DNA of 64,000 bases from Endozoicomonas sp. ISHI1 (GCF_024606225.1 NZ_JAGRPU010000026.1:21264-85263), one strand, 5' to 3'. Shown: positions 1 through 10,061, counted from the first letter of the stretch. Program-made: numbers and translations. The notes: generated from the sequence alone by a model not told the origin.

Positions 1-392
1 GGAGAATTCCTTTCCAAAAATTTTGCCAGTAACTCCTGAGTAGTGTCGGAGGCGCCCGCGAGTAAAGCCGACAGAGCCTGAAAGAGACTGTCAGGGGAAA
101 AAATAAAATTTGAATCTGGCTGCGCTTGCGCTGCCAACATAAAAAGCCGCATCACCCATTTTAATTGTTGGGAGTGTTGTGTTTCTGGTTGAGCTGGCGG
201 GTCAGCAGGTGCCGGGTGGCAGATTGGGCAGACTAGAAAATCATCATCATTATAAACATTCTTGCACTTCTGGCATACATGAGGGGTAGCCTGAAGGGGA
301 GTTGATGTTGATACAAAGAAAAATAATAACAGTGTAAGCCGGATTGCCCCGTATCCAGAAGAGCGTCTGGTTATCCTGTCTGTTAAAGTCAT
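1..392 (-). CDS. Secreted serpin-family protein, N-terminal part (cut by window edge)
   Basis: Reading the minus strand from ATG at 392 gives 130 codons without a stop up to the edge. An AAGGA ribosome site lies 7 bases before the ATG; a second in-frame ATG 15 bases upstream has none. Residues 1-35 look like a Sec signal peptide (hydrophobic LTLLLFFFVSTSTPLQA, then a probable cleavage). Next come two Cys pairs, C40-x2-C43 and C55-x2-C58, spaced like a zinc ribbon. Residues 95-126 match the serpin helix-A/B region, with NFIFSPDSLFQALSALLAGA and a following Thr-rich turn (the family pattern is FSP-S-AL--L--GA---T). Serpins are suicide inhibitors of serine or cysteine proteases. The reactive-centre loop lies outside the window, so inhibitory ability cannot be judged. 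The locus sits where many gammaproteobacteria carry the isc operon upstream of ndk. Confidence 0.75.
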   Translation of the reverse strand, partial: MTLTDRITRRSSGYGAIRLTLLLFFFVSTSTPLQATPHVCQKCKNVYNDDDFLVCPICHPAPADPPAQPETQHSQQLKWVMRLFMLAAQAQPDSNFIFSPDSLFQALSALLAGASDTTQELLAKFLERNS

Positions 393-708
393 ATTTATCC
401 TTGTCATGTTAAGTTATTCAGAAGCCAAGACAATTGCTAATTACCCTGCACTCCCGCGAGTGCGTTAGAATTGTAGTTGCTCATTGAGAACACTGCTGAT
501 AATTGGCATGGAATATCCGGGGTGACATTGTCTTGAAATTCGATGACCTGAATTTGGTTTCGACTTGTATGATTTTGTGCGGATAAAACTGACACTGAGA
601 TAGTGATCGTTTACAATGCCATCCAAGCTTCCCCAATGACTGGAGGTAGCGCATTGAATTATAAACTTGACCTGTAATGGGCCAATAGAAGAACGTTTGG
701 AGAGTGTA
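393..708. other. Intergenic region between divergent serpin gene and ndk
   Basis: This stretch of about 316 bases must hold the divergent promoters of the serpin gene and ndk. A short perfect hairpin lies at 448-463 (GCACTC, CCGC loop, GAGTGC) without a T-run. TTGACC at 667 is a possible -35 element for ndk, but no convincing -10 partner was found. No coding sequence is supported here. Confidence 0.4.
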
Positions 709-1140
709 ATGGCCGTAGAGCGCACTTTGTCAATTATCAAGCCTGACGCTGTTGCTAAAAATGTCATCGGCGAAATTTTTAGCCGCTTTGAAAAAGCTGG
801 CCTCAAAGTTGTTGGAACCCGCATGGTTCAGCTGAGCAAAGAGAAGGCAGAAGGTTTTTATGCTGAGCATAAAGAGCGTCCTTTCTTTAACGATCTGGTG
901 TCTTTCATGACCTCGGGCCCTGTTGTTGTATCGGTTCTGGAAGGCGAAAACGCTGTTGCTCATCACCGTGAGCTTATGGGAGCTACCAATCCGGCTGAAG
1001 CCGCTGCCGGGACTATCCGTGCTGATTTTGCTCAGACTATTGATGAAAATGCAGTGCATGGTTCGGATTCTCCGGCTTCTGCTGCCAGAGAAGTGTCCTA
1101 CTTCTTTGAAGATGCAGACGTTTGTCCTCGTACTCGATAA
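709..1140 (+). CDS. ndk: Nucleoside diphosphate kinase
   Basis: Cytoplasmic enzyme that moves the gamma phosphate from ATP to other NDPs through a phosphohistidine. The 143-residue product has the usual family length. It opens with the typical [15 protein letters not shown] and carries the active-site segment with His in [12 protein letters not shown] near residue 115. Start chosen at ATG 709, which is preceded by GGAGAG about 6 bases upstream; an upstream in-frame extension to 667 is not found in the family. It heads the ndk-rlmN-pilW-rodZ-hisS order typical of gammaproteobacteria. Confidence 0.97.
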   Translation: MAVERTLSIIKPDAVAKNVIGEIFSRFEKAGLKVVGTRMVQLSKEKAEGFYAEHKERPFFNDLVSFMTSGPVVVSVLEGENAVAHHRELMGATNPAEAAAGTIRADFAQTIDENAVHGSDSPASAAREVSYFFEDADVCPRTR

Positions 1141-1147
1141 TGACATA

Positions 1148-1202
1148 ACGGGGTATTCATGCTGTCCCCTGAAATCAGGGTTCAGGTGTGCCCCGTATTT
1201 TT
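1148..1202 (+). terminator. Possible terminator after ndk
   Basis: ACGGGG (1148-1153) can pair with CCCCGT (1191-1196), directly followed by a T-rich stretch. The intervening sequence holds a second small stem (CCTG/CAGG). It lies just after the ndk stop. The stem is only six base pairs with a large inner region, so this is tentative. Confidence 0.35.
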
Positions 1203-1422
1203 ATCTATGAAAATGCCGTGGCTATTGTGGTTTAATGGCGCACATGTTTTTTCGTGAATCATTTTTCATTAACTCAATGTCGGCCTCCCACAGTCTCTCA
1301 TCGCAGTTAATGAGAATGCAGCCATTTCAGGAGTGTATTTCATTCCGGGCGAGGAATAATGCGTGCCCGTCCTATGGCTGTCGTGCGTCATGTAACGCTC
1401 ATGGCTTTTTGAGGTATTAACA

Positions 1423-2571
1423 ATGTCAGAGTTGATCACCGTAAGTGCTGAGGCCGGTGAGGTTCAGAACGAATTCGTCAACTTGTTGGATCTGTCCCGC
1501 AATAAGATGGTGGATTTTTTTCTCAGCATAGGTGAAAAGAAGTTTCGTGCCGAGCAGATGCTCAAGTGGATTCATCATTTTGGCATCGATAACTTTGATG
1601 AAATGACCAATATCAGCAAAACCCTCAAACAAAAGCTGAAAGAGGTGGCTGAAATTCGTGGTCCCCAAGTTGTCAGTAGCCAGTTTTCTGAAGATGGCAC
1701 CTGCAAGTGGGTAGTCAGAGTCACTTCGGGCAGCTGTGTTGAAACAGTTTATATCCCGGACGGAAAGCGTGGCACCCTGTGTGTATCTTCCCAGGCAGGC
1801 TGTTCACTGGATTGCAGCTTCTGCTCAACCGGCAAGCAGGGTTTTAACTCCGACCTTACTGTGGCCGAAATTATCGGTCAGGTCTGGATTGCTGCGCGTC
1901 ACTTTAATAATGTCCCCGCAAAGAAAGATCGTTCTATCACCAACGTCGTAATGATGGGGATGGGCGAGCCTTTGATGAACTTTGATAATGTGGTCGACGC
2001 CATGAATCTGATGATGGACGACCTCGGTTATGGTCTGTCCAAGCGCAGGGTGACGCTGAGCACCTCGGGTGTTGTTCCTGCGCTGCGTAAATTGGGTGAA
2101 GTGACTGATGTATCTCTGGCTGTCTCACTTCATGCTCCTAATGACGAATTGAGGAATGTGCTGGTTCCGATCAACCGCAAGTATCCACTGTCAGAATTGC
2201 TGGATGCGATCGATCAATACATGAGCGGGCTTCCTGACAAACGTGTCGTAACCATTGAGTACACGCTACTGGCCGGAGTGAATGATCAGCCTGAGCATGC
2301 GGCCCAACTGATTCAGTTGTTGAAAAACGTCCCCTGTAAAATCAACCTGATCCCCTTTAATCCGTTCCCGCATTCCGGTTACCAACGCCCCAGCAATAAT
2401 GCTGTACGTCGCTTTCAGGAACAACTGCAGGAAGCTGGCTTTAATGTGACTGTGCGCAGGACTCGTGGTGACGATATTGACGCTGCCTGTGGTCAGCTGG
2501 TGGGGCAGGTTGCTGACAAAACACGAAGAAGTGAACGCTATATCACTGCTCGCCAGGTGAATGCCAGCTGA
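1423..2571 (+). CDS. rlmN: Dual-specificity 23S rRNA/tRNA (adenine-C2)-methyltransferase RlmN
   Basis: Radical-SAM enzyme that methylates C2 of A2503 in 23S rRNA and A37 in several tRNAs. The 382-residue product contains the radical-SAM cluster Cys127-x3-Cys131-x2-Cys134 (CSLDCSFC), the GMGEPL motif and, near the C-terminus, the DAACGQL segment whose Cys is the mechanistic cysteine of the family. The N-terminal part (about 20-100) is the RlmN accessory domain. Start at ATG 1423. The next gene is pilW, the standard neighbour. Confidence 0.97.
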   Translation: MSELITVSAEAGEVQNEFVNLLDLSRNKMVDFFLSIGEKKFRAEQMLKWIHHFGIDNFDEMTNISKTLKQKLKEVAEIRGPQVVSSQFSEDGTCKWVVRVTSGSCVETVYIPDGKRGTLCVSSQAGCSLDCSFCSTGKQGFNSDLTVAEIIGQVWIAARHFNNVPAKKDRSITNVVMMGMGEPLMNFDNVVDAMNLMMDDLGYGLSKRRVTLSTSGVVPALRKLGEVTDVSLAVSLHAPNDELRNVLVPINRKYPLSELLDAIDQYMSGLPDKRVVTIEYTLLAGVNDQPEHAAQLIQLLKNVPCKINLIPFNPFPHSGYQRPSNNAVRRFQEQLQEAGFNVTVRRTRGDDIDAACGQLVGQVADKTRRSERYITARQVNAS

Positions 2572-2714
2572 TTAGAGTATCCGGTTGTCAATTCATTGGC
2601 TTTGATAACAGCTTGTTTGAGCTGAAAGTTACGATAGTTGGGGGCAAATTTCTGTGGCCTTGGCTATCCCGGTTCACTTACTATGTTCAAAATAATTAAA
2701 AAACGGGGAAAAGC

Positions 2715-3473
2715 ATGATCGCAAAACTGAGAATCAGTGCAGTTTTGTTCAGTATCATCCTGAGTGGCTGTGTGACAAGCGGTGGGCCTGAGCCCGTCAA
2801 TGAAAACGAAGCTGTCCGTAGCTACCTGGAACTGGCCAGAGGATATGTGCAACAGGGCTTAACCGAGAAAGCAGTTAAGCCTATCAACCGGGCGTTGGAG
2901 ATCCAGCCTCGATCAGCTGATGCTTATGGCATGTTGGGGCTGGTTTATCAGCTTCAGGGAGAGGCAAGTCTAGCTGAAAAATCCTTCAAGGAAGCTCTTT
3001 CCCTGAATTCTGATTCTTCTGAAATTCATAATAACTTCGGTGTTTTTCTCTTCAGTCAGAACCGTCTGAGCGAAGCCTACCGCGAATTTGAGAAGGCCGC
3101 TGATGACGTTCGGTACAGTAGCCGAAGTCGAGCTTATGAAAATCTGGGGTTGGTGGCATTAAGACAAGGCCGCTTAACCCTGGCTGCGGAGCATTTTGAC
3201 AAGGCTCTGAAACTGAACAGTAATTTACCCCGTGCAAGTCTGGAATTAGCAGCAATACTTGAGAAGCAGGGCCAGTTTCGTGAAGCCTGGAAGCACTATC
3301 AGGTCTTTACCCGTCTTTCCCGTCAGAATGAGCGATCCCTGAGACTGGGGGTTCGTTTGGCCAGAATCAATGGTGATCAGGATGCCGCAGCCAGTTATTC
3401 TTTGCAATTAGGGCGCTTATTCCCTTCTTCCACTGGAGAGGGAGTGCGGAGTAGAAGCAGTTATGAATACTGA
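2715..3473 (+). CDS. pilW: Type IV pilus biogenesis/stability lipoprotein PilW (PilF)
   Basis: Outer-membrane lipoprotein pilotin needed for assembly of the type IV pilus secretin. The N-terminus MIAKLRISAVLFSIILSGC is a lipoprotein signal with lipobox LSGC at residues 16-19. The rest is a series of tetratricopeptide repeats (for example AYGMLGLVYQLQGEASLAEK and the segments around 105-120 and 140-165). The 252-residue length matches the family. Its 3-prime end overlaps the rodZ start by 11 bases, so the two are probably translationally coupled. Confidence 0.93.
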   Translation: MIAKLRISAVLFSIILSGCVTSGGPEPVNENEAVRSYLELARGYVQQGLTEKAVKPINRALEIQPRSADAYGMLGLVYQLQGEASLAEKSFKEALSLNSDSSEIHNNFGVFLFSQNRLSEAYREFEKAADDVRYSSRSRAYENLGLVALRQGRLTLAAEHFDKALKLNSNLPRASLELAAILEKQGQFREAWKHYQVFTRLSRQNERSLRLGVRLARINGDQDAAASYSLQLGRLFPSSTGEGVRSRSSYEY

Positions 3474-4401
3474 TGAGCAAAACAGTGAGGAAGGTCTGGA
3501 GGCGGATGCTGATCATTCTCCGGGCCGGTTACTTCAATCTGGAAGGCATAAAGCAGGACTTTCAGTGGAGGAAGTTGCAGATCGACTGAAAGTACCAGAG
3601 TCGTATATTCTGGCCATAGAGAGTAATGAGTTTGAGGCGTTGCCAGGCTTGGTTTTTGCCCGGGGATACGTCAGATCTTATGCCCGGGTTCTTGAACTGG
3701 ATGGCAATGAGCTGGTGGATCACTTTGATCGTTTCACTGGGCACAGAGGTTCAGAAACTACTCACCTTAAAGCGGGCACTTCTTTGATAAGCCGGCGTCC
3801 GATGTCTCCTTTGCTTGCCTGGGGCGCGAGCCTTCTCACCGTTATTCTGGTGGGCGCGGGCAGTTATTATGAATGGAATTTGGACGACCCTTCTGTTTCC
3901 CCGTCGGGAGTGAATTCCCGGCAACAGGCTCCCGTTCTTATTGAGCCTGAAGCAGAATTAGAAAAGGACGTTCTACCTGCTGTTGCCCATGACAGTGAAG
4001 AATCTGTTAGTCAGTCTCAAGGTTCTCTTTCGGAAACTGATGGCGCTTTTCCCGAAGTTGAGAATGCCCTTCCTGAAGCCGTTAGCCCCCCTCCTGAAGT
4101 TGAAGGCGCCGTTCCTGAAGCTAACGGCTCTCCCTACGAAGCAGATGGCTCTCTGGTCAGTCTGGCTGTTGAGTTTGCAGAGGACTGTTGGATCCAGATC
4201 AAGGATATGAGTGGTCATGACCTCTATACCGATGTTCACAGAGCGGGTTCTAATCTGAGGCTCGAAGTGCCTTCTTCCGTTCAGGTCCGTTTTGGCAATG
4301 TTAAAGGTGTGGCGGATCTCAAGTTTGATGGCAAAAAAGTCGCGATCAAGGCACCTGAGCCCGGCCGCAGGGTAGCAAGCCTGGTATTGGAAGCGGGCTG
4401 A
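3463..4401 (+). CDS. rodZ: Cytoskeleton protein RodZ
   Basis: Bitopic inner-membrane protein that links MreB filaments to the wall elongation machinery. The 312-residue product has a cytoplasmic Xre-type helix-turn-helix domain (about 20-85, LSVEEVADRLKVPESYILAI), a single membrane segment at about 117-136, a variable Pro/Glu-rich linker and a C-terminal beta domain (about 225-312, the DUF4115 type). The linker at about 175-220 contains degenerate repeats of an E-V/A-(E/D)-G-x-x-P-E pattern. Starts inside the end of pilW. Confidence 0.92.
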   Translation: MNTDEQNSEEGLEADADHSPGRLLQSGRHKAGLSVEEVADRLKVPESYILAIESNEFEALPGLVFARGYVRSYARVLELDGNELVDHFDRFTGHRGSETTHLKAGTSLISRRPMSPLLAWGASLLTVILVGAGSYYEWNLDDPSVSPSGVNSRQQAPVLIEPEAELEKDVLPAVAHDSEESVSQSQGSLSETDGAFPEVENALPEAVSPPPEVEGAVPEANGSPYEADGSLVSLAVEFAEDCWIQIKDMSGHDLYTDVHRAGSNLRLEVPSSVQVRFGNVKGVADLKFDGKKVAIKAPEPGRRVASLVLEAG

Positions 4402-4593
4402 TTAAGATACGGATTCCGTGACGAACCTATCTGTCATGTACTCGGGGCTCCGGAAAAGTTATAGTTGACGCTTTTGCGTTGGAATAAGCATTTTTGAGCA
4501 ATTGTTGCCGGTCTGTAGTAACACTTCTGGCATTATCTGCCATTATTACCTGTTCACCAACGCTACTTTAGAGGATTGAGAGGACCTCAGAAC

Positions 4594-5874
4594 TTGGCAA
4601 AGCAACTTCAAGCCATTCGCGGGATGAATGACATCCTGCCAGATCAGAGTCCAGCCTGGCAGTATCTGGAATCCAGACTCCGTAACCTGATGGCGACCTA
4701 CAGTTATCGCGAAATCAGAATGCCTGTGGTTGAGCCCGGTCCTCTGTTTAGCCGGGGTATTGGTGCAGGTACGGATATTGTCGAAAAGGAAATGTATACC
4801 TTTGAGGATCGCAACGGCGAGAGTCTTTCTCTGCGTCCTGAAGGTACAGCGGGTTGTGTACGTGCTGGTATCCAGCATGGTCTGCTTTATAACCAGACAC
4901 AAAGACTCTGGACTATGGGCCCCATGTTCCGTTATGAGCGCCCACAGAAAGGACGTTATCGTCAGTTTCACCAGTTCAGTGTTGAAACCTTCGGCATGGC
5001 TGGCCCCGATATTGACGCAGAACTCATATTGTTGACTGCCAGGCTCTGGAAAGAGCTGGGTATCCATAAACATGTGCGTCTGGAACTGAATACTCTGGGA
5101 ACATTGGAAGCTCGCCAGAATTATCGTGAGGCTTTGGTCGAGTACCTATCCCGCTTTGAGCAGGAACTGGATGAAGACAGTCGAAATCGTTTGAGTATTA
5201 ACCCTCTCAGAATTCTCGATAGCAAAGATAAGCGCACCCGGGAAATTGTTGCAGATGCCCCTGTACTGCACGATTATCTGGACGCTGAATCGGCCGGGCA
5301 TTTTGAAACCCTGAAAAGTATTCTTGATGCAGCAGGGATTTCTTATGATGTCAATCCACGTCTGGTTCGCGGGCTGGATTACTATAGTCGGACCGTGTTT
5401 GAATGGATAACAGAGAGTCTTGGCGCACAGGGAACCGTCTGCGGTGGTGGCCGCTACGATGCCCTGGTTGAATTGCTGGGTGGCAAGCCAACACCGGCAG
5501 TAGGGTTTGCCATGGGGCTTGAGCGTCTGGTGTTAATGTTGGAAACACTCAACCTGGTTCCCGGGTCAGTTCATAAAACCGTTGATGTCGCAGTCGTCAC
5601 CCGAGGGGAGGGTGTCAGTGCTAAAGCTCTCCCTATGATCGAGCAAATAAGAACAGGTGTTCCAGGCGTGCGCATTTTGGTGAATTGCGGCGGAGGCTTT
5701 AAAGGGCAGATGAAGAGGGCCTTCAGCAGCGGAGCTGATTACGCTTTCATCGTTGGAGAAGATGAGTTGGCCAGTCAGTCGGTATCCGTTAAGCCTTTGT
5801 CAACGGATGGTGAGCAGGAGAGCATGGGTATTCCTGCTGTGGTTGAATTTTTGAAAAAGCGAATTCAGGAGTAA
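4594..5874 (+). CDS. hisS: Histidyl-tRNA synthetase
   Basis: Class II aminoacyl-tRNA synthetase charging tRNA-His. The product shows the family N-terminus ([15 protein letters not shown]), motif 2 ([18 protein letters not shown]), the histidine A motif ([15 protein letters not shown]) and motif 3 ([15 protein letters not shown]). Start chosen at TTG 4594 because the family begins there and AGAGGA lies 9 bases upstream; a TTG at 4576 would add residues not conserved. In most gammaproteobacteria ispG lies between rodZ and hisS, but here only about 190 noncoding bases separate them. Confidence 0.95.
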   Translation: MAKQLQAIRGMNDILPDQSPAWQYLESRLRNLMATYSYREIRMPVVEPGPLFSRGIGAGTDIVEKEMYTFEDRNGESLSLRPEGTAGCVRAGIQHGLLYNQTQRLWTMGPMFRYERPQKGRYRQFHQFSVETFGMAGPDIDAELILLTARLWKELGIHKHVRLELNTLGTLEARQNYREALVEYLSRFEQELDEDSRNRLSINPLRILDSKDKRTREIVADAPVLHDYLDAESAGHFETLKSILDAAGISYDVNPRLVRGLDYYSRTVFEWITESLGAQGTVCGGGRYDALVELLGGKPTPAVGFAMGLERLVLMLETLNLVPGSVHKTVDVAVVTRGEGVSAKALPMIEQIRTGVPGVRILVNCGGGFKGQMKRAFSSGADYAFIVGEDELASQSVSVKPLSTDGEQESMGIPAVVEFLKKRIQE

Positions 5875-5877
5875 AGC

Positions 5878-6549
5878 GTGAGTCGCTCAGATGAAGAAGA
5901 AGTAGAACTGCTCAAAAACCTCTGGCAGGAATACGGAAAGCCCGTTGTTGCCAGTGTCGCTATCACAGTCATCGCTATTTTTGGCTACAAGGCTTACCAG
6001 AAGAATCAACTGGAGACAGCAGCTGCTTCATCACAGCTTTACCAGAGTCTTCTGGAAGCTACCCAGACAGCTCATGGACAGCCACTGTCAGAGCAGCAGA
6101 AATCCACCGTTAAACACGTAGTGGAAACTCTGCAGTCTGATTATGAGAGCACTGATTATGCGGCTTTTGCAACGCTGTTTCAGGCTCGTGAACAGGTTCT
6201 GGATAACGATCTTGAGGGTGCTCGTTCTTCTCTTGAATGGGTGCTGGCTCAAAAGCCTGATCTGGAAGTTGAGTTGGTAACTCGTGCCAGGTTGGCGCGA
6301 GTGATGCTCAGCCAGTCTGGCGATAACGCTCAAGCAGCGCTGGATGTCCTGACCAAGGCCAAGTCAGAAGCCGGTTTTGTAGCTACAATCGAGTCTGTTC
6401 GAGGCGATGCGTATCTGGCGATGGGTCAGAGAGACAAAGCACGTGAATCCTATGAAAAGGCACTGGAAGCCGCCCGCACCAACGGAGAGTCCCGGCCTTT
6501 GCTGCAGTTCAAACTGGATGACCTGGCAGCCAACATAAAAGAGGGCTAA
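5878..6549 (+). CDS. yfgM: YfgM-type ancillary SecYEG translocon subunit
   Basis: Inner-membrane protein with a large periplasmic TPR-like domain, known in E. coli as a SecYEG/PpiD-associated factor. The 223-residue product has a short charged N-terminus, one membrane helix at about 24-41 (VVASVAITVIAIFGYKAY) and helical repeats beyond. GTG start 4 bases after the hisS stop. bamB follows at once, the usual operon order hisS-yfgM-bamB-der. Confidence 0.9.
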   Translation: MSRSDEEEVELLKNLWQEYGKPVVASVAITVIAIFGYKAYQKNQLETAAASSQLYQSLLEATQTAHGQPLSEQQKSTVKHVVETLQSDYESTDYAAFATLFQAREQVLDNDLEGARSSLEWVLAQKPDLEVELVTRARLARVMLSQSGDNAQAALDVLTKAKSEAGFVATIESVRGDAYLAMGQRDKARESYEKALEAARTNGESRPLLQFKLDDLAANIKEG

Positions 6550-6552
6550 TGG

Positions 6553-7707
6553 ATGGAAAGGATAATCAGATCACTGCTGATCGTTTCCCTGACACTGGGG
6601 CTGGCTGCCTGCAGCCTTTTTTCCGATGATGAGGAAATAGTCCGCAAACCAAAACCTCTGACTGAGTTTGAACCAGATATTGAGTTGAAAGAGGTCTGGT
6701 CCAAAAGCATCGGTAAAGGTGTCGAGGACAGTTATGAGCGGCTGGTGCCCTCTGTATCTGGCGACGTAATTTATGTTGCAGGCGCCCAAGGAAATGTCTC
6801 TGCCCTGGATCTCGGGTCCGGCAGGGAAATCTGGAAGAAGAGTCTGGAATTACCCGTCGGTGGTGGTATTACTGCTGACTACGGAATGTTACTTATTGGA
6901 ACCCTGGACGGTCATGTCATTGCTCTCAGAGAGGAAGATGGCAGTGAGCTCTGGAAAGCCAGAGTGAGCAGTGAAGTCATTTCTTCTCCCCAAACTAATG
7001 GCCGTGTTGTAATGGTCCAGAGTATTGATGACACCATTACCGCTCTGGATGCTGAGACCGGTAAAGAGCTTTGGCATCAGGAAAACCTGCAGCCTGCTCT
7101 GACTTTGAGAGGCTCCAGCACACCCCTTATTGAGGGGGAAGCTGTCTTTGTAGGGCTCTCCAATGGTGAGGCGAAAGCATTCAGAGTTAATGATGGAGGT
7201 CCTTTGTGGAACAGTCGTGTCTCTCTTCCTAAAGGAACCTCCGAGCTGGAGAGAATGGTCGACATTAAGGCCGAGCCACTGGTTGTAGGTGACAATCTGT
7301 TTATGGTCAGTTTTCAGGGTAATGTAGCTGCCCTGGATATGTATAGCGGGCGTATACGCTGGAGTCGAGAGCTATCGAGCTACAAATCCATTGCGGAAGG
7401 TTTTGGATCTCTGTATCTGACCGATGACAGCAGTTATATCAGTTCTCTGGATCAACGCAGCGGTGCGGTTAGCTGGAGGCAGGATAAGCTGGAATATCGT
7501 TTGCTGACAGCACCGGCGACTTACAGCAGCTTTGTGGCCGTAGGTGATTTGGAAGGCTATGTTCATCTTTTGTCTCAGGTTGATGGTGCCATGGCAGGTC
7601 GCTTTAAGGCGAGTTCATCGGCGATTAAAGCACCTCCTGTGGTATCGGGTGATTTTCTGTATGTGCTCAGTGCTGACGGTATCCTGACTGCGCTGAATCA
7701 AAAGTGA
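6553..7707 (+). CDS. bamB: Outer membrane protein assembly lipoprotein BamB
   Basis: Beta-propeller lipoprotein of the BAM complex that folds outer-membrane proteins. The N-terminus MERIIRSLLIVSLTLGLAAC is a lipoprotein signal with Cys20 as the lipidated residue. The mature part contains repeated PQQ-like blades, each with a pattern like ALDAETGKELWHQ or ALDLGSGREIWKK. Length 384 residues, as expected. Ends shortly before a strong terminator. Confidence 0.95.
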   Translation: MERIIRSLLIVSLTLGLAACSLFSDDEEIVRKPKPLTEFEPDIELKEVWSKSIGKGVEDSYERLVPSVSGDVIYVAGAQGNVSALDLGSGREIWKKSLELPVGGGITADYGMLLIGTLDGHVIALREEDGSELWKARVSSEVISSPQTNGRVVMVQSIDDTITALDAETGKELWHQENLQPALTLRGSSTPLIEGEAVFVGLSNGEAKAFRVNDGGPLWNSRVSLPKGTSELERMVDIKAEPLVVGDNLFMVSFQGNVAALDMYSGRIRWSRELSSYKSIAEGFGSLYLTDDSSYISSLDQRSGAVSWRQDKLEYRLLTAPATYSSFVAVGDLEGYVHLLSQVDGAMAGRFKASSSAIKAPPVVSGDFLYVLSADGILTALNQK

Positions 7708-7748
7708 TTTGCTGAATTAAGCAGTGAGTTTGGCAAAGGAAGAAAGCC

Positions 7749-7779
7749 GGGCTGAACCTCAGGAGGTTCGGCCCTTTTT
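7749..7779 (+). terminator. Intrinsic terminator after bamB
   Basis: GGGCTGAACCTC pairs with GAGGTTCGGCCC (one G-U pair) around a very short loop, followed by TTTTT. It closes the rodZ/hisS-bamB transcription block and separates it from der. Confidence 0.85.
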
Positions 7780-7929
7780 CTGTTATTAGAATGCTGGGAA
7801 TCTGTTGCCATTGGGCTTTAAGGCCCTGTTCAAACAGGTTTCAGGACAGATTGTTCCCTCTTGAACGGCAGTTTGTCTGTAACTGGTTAATCTTTGGGGG
7901 TATTCAATAGCCCCTGTGGAATGAAGTCT

Positions 7930-9396
7930 ATGGTTCCTGTAATTGCCCTGGTGGGGCGACCCAACGTCGGTAAGTCTACTCTGTTCAATCGTCTGACGCG
8001 CTCTCGTGATGCTCTGGTTGCTAATGTAGCCGGTCTTACTCGTGATCGTAAGTATGGGGAAGGCAGAATGGGCTCCAGGCCCTATATCGTTGTTGATACC
8101 GGCGGTATCAGTGGTGATGAGGAAGGTATTGATTCGGCTATGGCAGAACAATCCCTGGCGGCTATCCGGGAAGCAGACATTGTTCTGTTTCTGGTCGATG
8201 CCAGAGCCGGATTGACGGCCGCTGATGAAATGATTGCTGATCATCTGCGTAAGCAAAACAAACAGTACCATCTGGTTCTTAACAAGACGGATACCGTTGA
8301 TGCTGATCAGGCAGAAGCTGATTTTGCCGTTCTTGGTTTTGGTGATGCCTTTCATATTGCGGCCGTTCATGGCCGTGGTGTCAAAGGCATGATTGAAGGT
8401 GTCCTCGAAGAAGTGATGGGCCCGGAGTCTGATGAGTTTGAAGAAGATGAAGAGGACTCGGAAACGGTCAAGGCCAGAGGTATCAAGATTGGTATCGTTG
8501 GGCGCCCGAATGTTGGTAAGTCGACACTGGTCAATCGTTTGCTGGGTGAAGAACGTGTTGTCGTTTATGATCAGGCCGGAACTACCCGCGACAGCGTTTA
8601 CATACCCTATGAACGCTGGGGGCAGGATTACACTCTGATCGATACGGCGGGCGTTCGCCGCCGAGGTAAAGTCCATGAAGTGGCTGAAAAGTTTTCGGTC
8701 ATTAAAACTCTTCAGGCTATTGAAGATGCCAATGTCGTGGTACTGGTTGTTGATGCCAGGGAAGGTATCGTGGAACAGGATCTGCATTTGCTGGGCTTTG
8801 TACTGGAGGCAGGTCGTGCCGTTGTGATTGCCGTTAACAAGTGGGACGGCATGAAAGAAGAAGAGCGAAAAAAGGTAAAAGAAGAACTGGCCAGAAGACT
8901 CGAGTTCATCAATTTTGCCCGTATACATATGATCTCTGCCAAGCACGGCACAAATGTTGGTCATCTCTACGATTCCATTGATGAAGCGTATGAGTGTGCG
9001 ACTCGCAAGTTGTCTACTAACCAGCTGACACGAATTTTGGAAGATGCTACTAAAATTCACCAACCGCCCATGGTTCGAAATCGTCGTATCAAACTGCGTT
9101 ATTGCCATGCGGGAGCTATGAACCCGCCAACTATCATTATTCACGGCAACCAGACGGAGGAAGTACCTGCTTCCTACAAGCGCTATCTGGAAAATACCTT
9201 CAGAAAGGTTCTCAAGATCATGGGGACACCAATTCGTATTGAATTCCGTTCTTCAGAGAATCCTTATGCAGAACGCAAAGTCGTTCACAAGAAGAATCCT
9301 GGCGGTGAACGGAAGGTGACTCATAAGCGTCGTATTATTGAGCTGAAAGGCAAAAAGACGGACGGCAGGAAGAAGAAGCAGAAATCCCGCCGTTAG
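7930..9396 (+). CDS. der: Ribosome biogenesis GTPase Der (EngA)
   Basis: Tandem GTPase that acts in 50S subunit assembly. Two G domains are visible, each with a Walker A motif: [14 protein letters not shown] near the start and [16 protein letters not shown] at about 190-205. Switch motifs DTGG and DTAG and NKxD motifs (NKTD, NKWD) follow each. An acidic linker ([10 protein letters not shown]) joins the domains, and a KH-like domain and a very basic tail end the protein. Start at ATG 7930 gives the family N-terminus [16 protein letters not shown]; upstream in-frame ATGs at 7894 and 7921 would add a non-conserved leader. Confidence 0.96.
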   Translation: MVPVIALVGRPNVGKSTLFNRLTRSRDALVANVAGLTRDRKYGEGRMGSRPYIVVDTGGISGDEEGIDSAMAEQSLAAIREADIVLFLVDARAGLTAADEMIADHLRKQNKQYHLVLNKTDTVDADQAEADFAVLGFGDAFHIAAVHGRGVKGMIEGVLEEVMGPESDEFEEDEEDSETVKARGIKIGIVGRPNVGKSTLVNRLLGEERVVVYDQAGTTRDSVYIPYERWGQDYTLIDTAGVRRRGKVHEVAEKFSVIKTLQAIEDANVVVLVVDAREGIVEQDLHLLGFVLEAGRAVVIAVNKWDGMKEEERKKVKEELARRLEFINFARIHMISAKHGTNVGHLYDSIDEAYECATRKLSTNQLTRILEDATKIHQPPMVRNRRIKLRYCHAGAMNPPTIIIHGNQTEEVPASYKRYLENTFRKVLKIMGTPIRIEFRSSENPYAERKVVHKKNPGGERKVTHKRRIIELKGKKTDGRKKKQKSRR

Positions 9397-9413
9397 AGAT
9401 TGCTTAATCAGAT

Positions 9414-9445
9414 AAAAAAACTGGGTGCAAATATTGCGCTCAGTT
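9414..9445. terminator. Hairpin after der
   Basis: AACTGGGTGCAA (9419-9430) pairs with TTGCGCTCAGTT (9434-9445) over 12 positions with two G-T pairs and a 3-base loop. A run of seven A lies on the left side, so it would act as a U-tailed terminator only for minus-strand transcription. On the plus strand it is a hairpin without a U-tail. Confidence 0.35.
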
Positions 9446-9599
9446 CCATTCTATCCAGTGTCTAAATGACCAGCGACATGATTATTCAATGGTTTACCGG
9501 TTGGAATGGAATTTATTGAGACTTTCGTCAAATTAAACAGTTGTTTGAAAATAGTTATACTGTACATTGGTACTTACTATGATTTGAGATTGCATTGAC

Positions 9600-10061
9600 A
9601 TGAATACCGATGAGCAGTTAGTAAGTATTGTCCAGCAGTTCTTCCATGCAGTACCCCACTGTCGTATATTGGGGATGAAGCCGGAGCATGCATCTTCTGA
9701 AAATGTTATCGTCAGCATGCCGTTTAACGAAGAGCTGGAGGCCAACCCGGGAAGTGGTATCATTCATTCAGGAGCGATAACAACCTTAATGGATAGTGCT
9801 TTTGGTGTAGCCGCCTGCATTAGTCTGCCCGATTTTGAGACCTGTCCTACCATTGACCTGCGAATTGACCATTTGGGGTTTCCTGATCCTTTCAAGCCGG
9901 TTCGCTGCTCTGCTGAAGCCTATCGAGTCACTAAAACCGTTGTCTTTACCAGAGGCGTGGCCTACCAGGACAACCTTAGCGAACCTTTTGCTCATGGTGT
10001 GGGGACCTTTATGAGATCCGGGCGAACGTTGAGTCAAATGGCTAAGAGGCTGGCAAAATGA
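9600..10061 (+). CDS. PaaI-type hot-dog thioesterase (first of a pair)
   Basis: Predicted acyl-CoA thioesterase of the hot-dog fold. The 153-residue product has the family signature GIIHSGAITTLMDSAFGVAA at about 56-76, where the helix follows a conserved His-(S/G)-G turn, and the beta strand segment TIDLRIDHL. ATG start. It overlaps the next gene by the ATGA arrangement, and that gene encodes a second hot-dog protein, so the two may form a hetero-oligomer. Substrate unknown. Confidence 0.8.
   Translation: MNTDEQLVSIVQQFFHAVPHCRILGMKPEHASSENVIVSMPFNEELEANPGSGIIHSGAITTLMDSAFGVAACISLPDFETCPTIDLRIDHLGFPDPFKPVRCSAEAYRVTKTVVFTRGVAYQDNLSEPFAHGVGTFMRSGRTLSQMAKRLAK

Noticed and set aside
1235..1420. 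61-codon frame between ndk and rlmN
   Set aside because: No ribosome site, no likeness, and it lies where the rlmN promoter and leader should be.
3973..4239. Repeated pattern in rodZ as a separate repeat element
   Set aside because: The repeats keep the rodZ frame and encode the variable linker, so they are part of the gene.
7786..9144. 452-codon open frame on the minus strand under der
   Set aside because: It is antisense to the clear der gene, has odd composition and no family likeness; it arises from der codon use.
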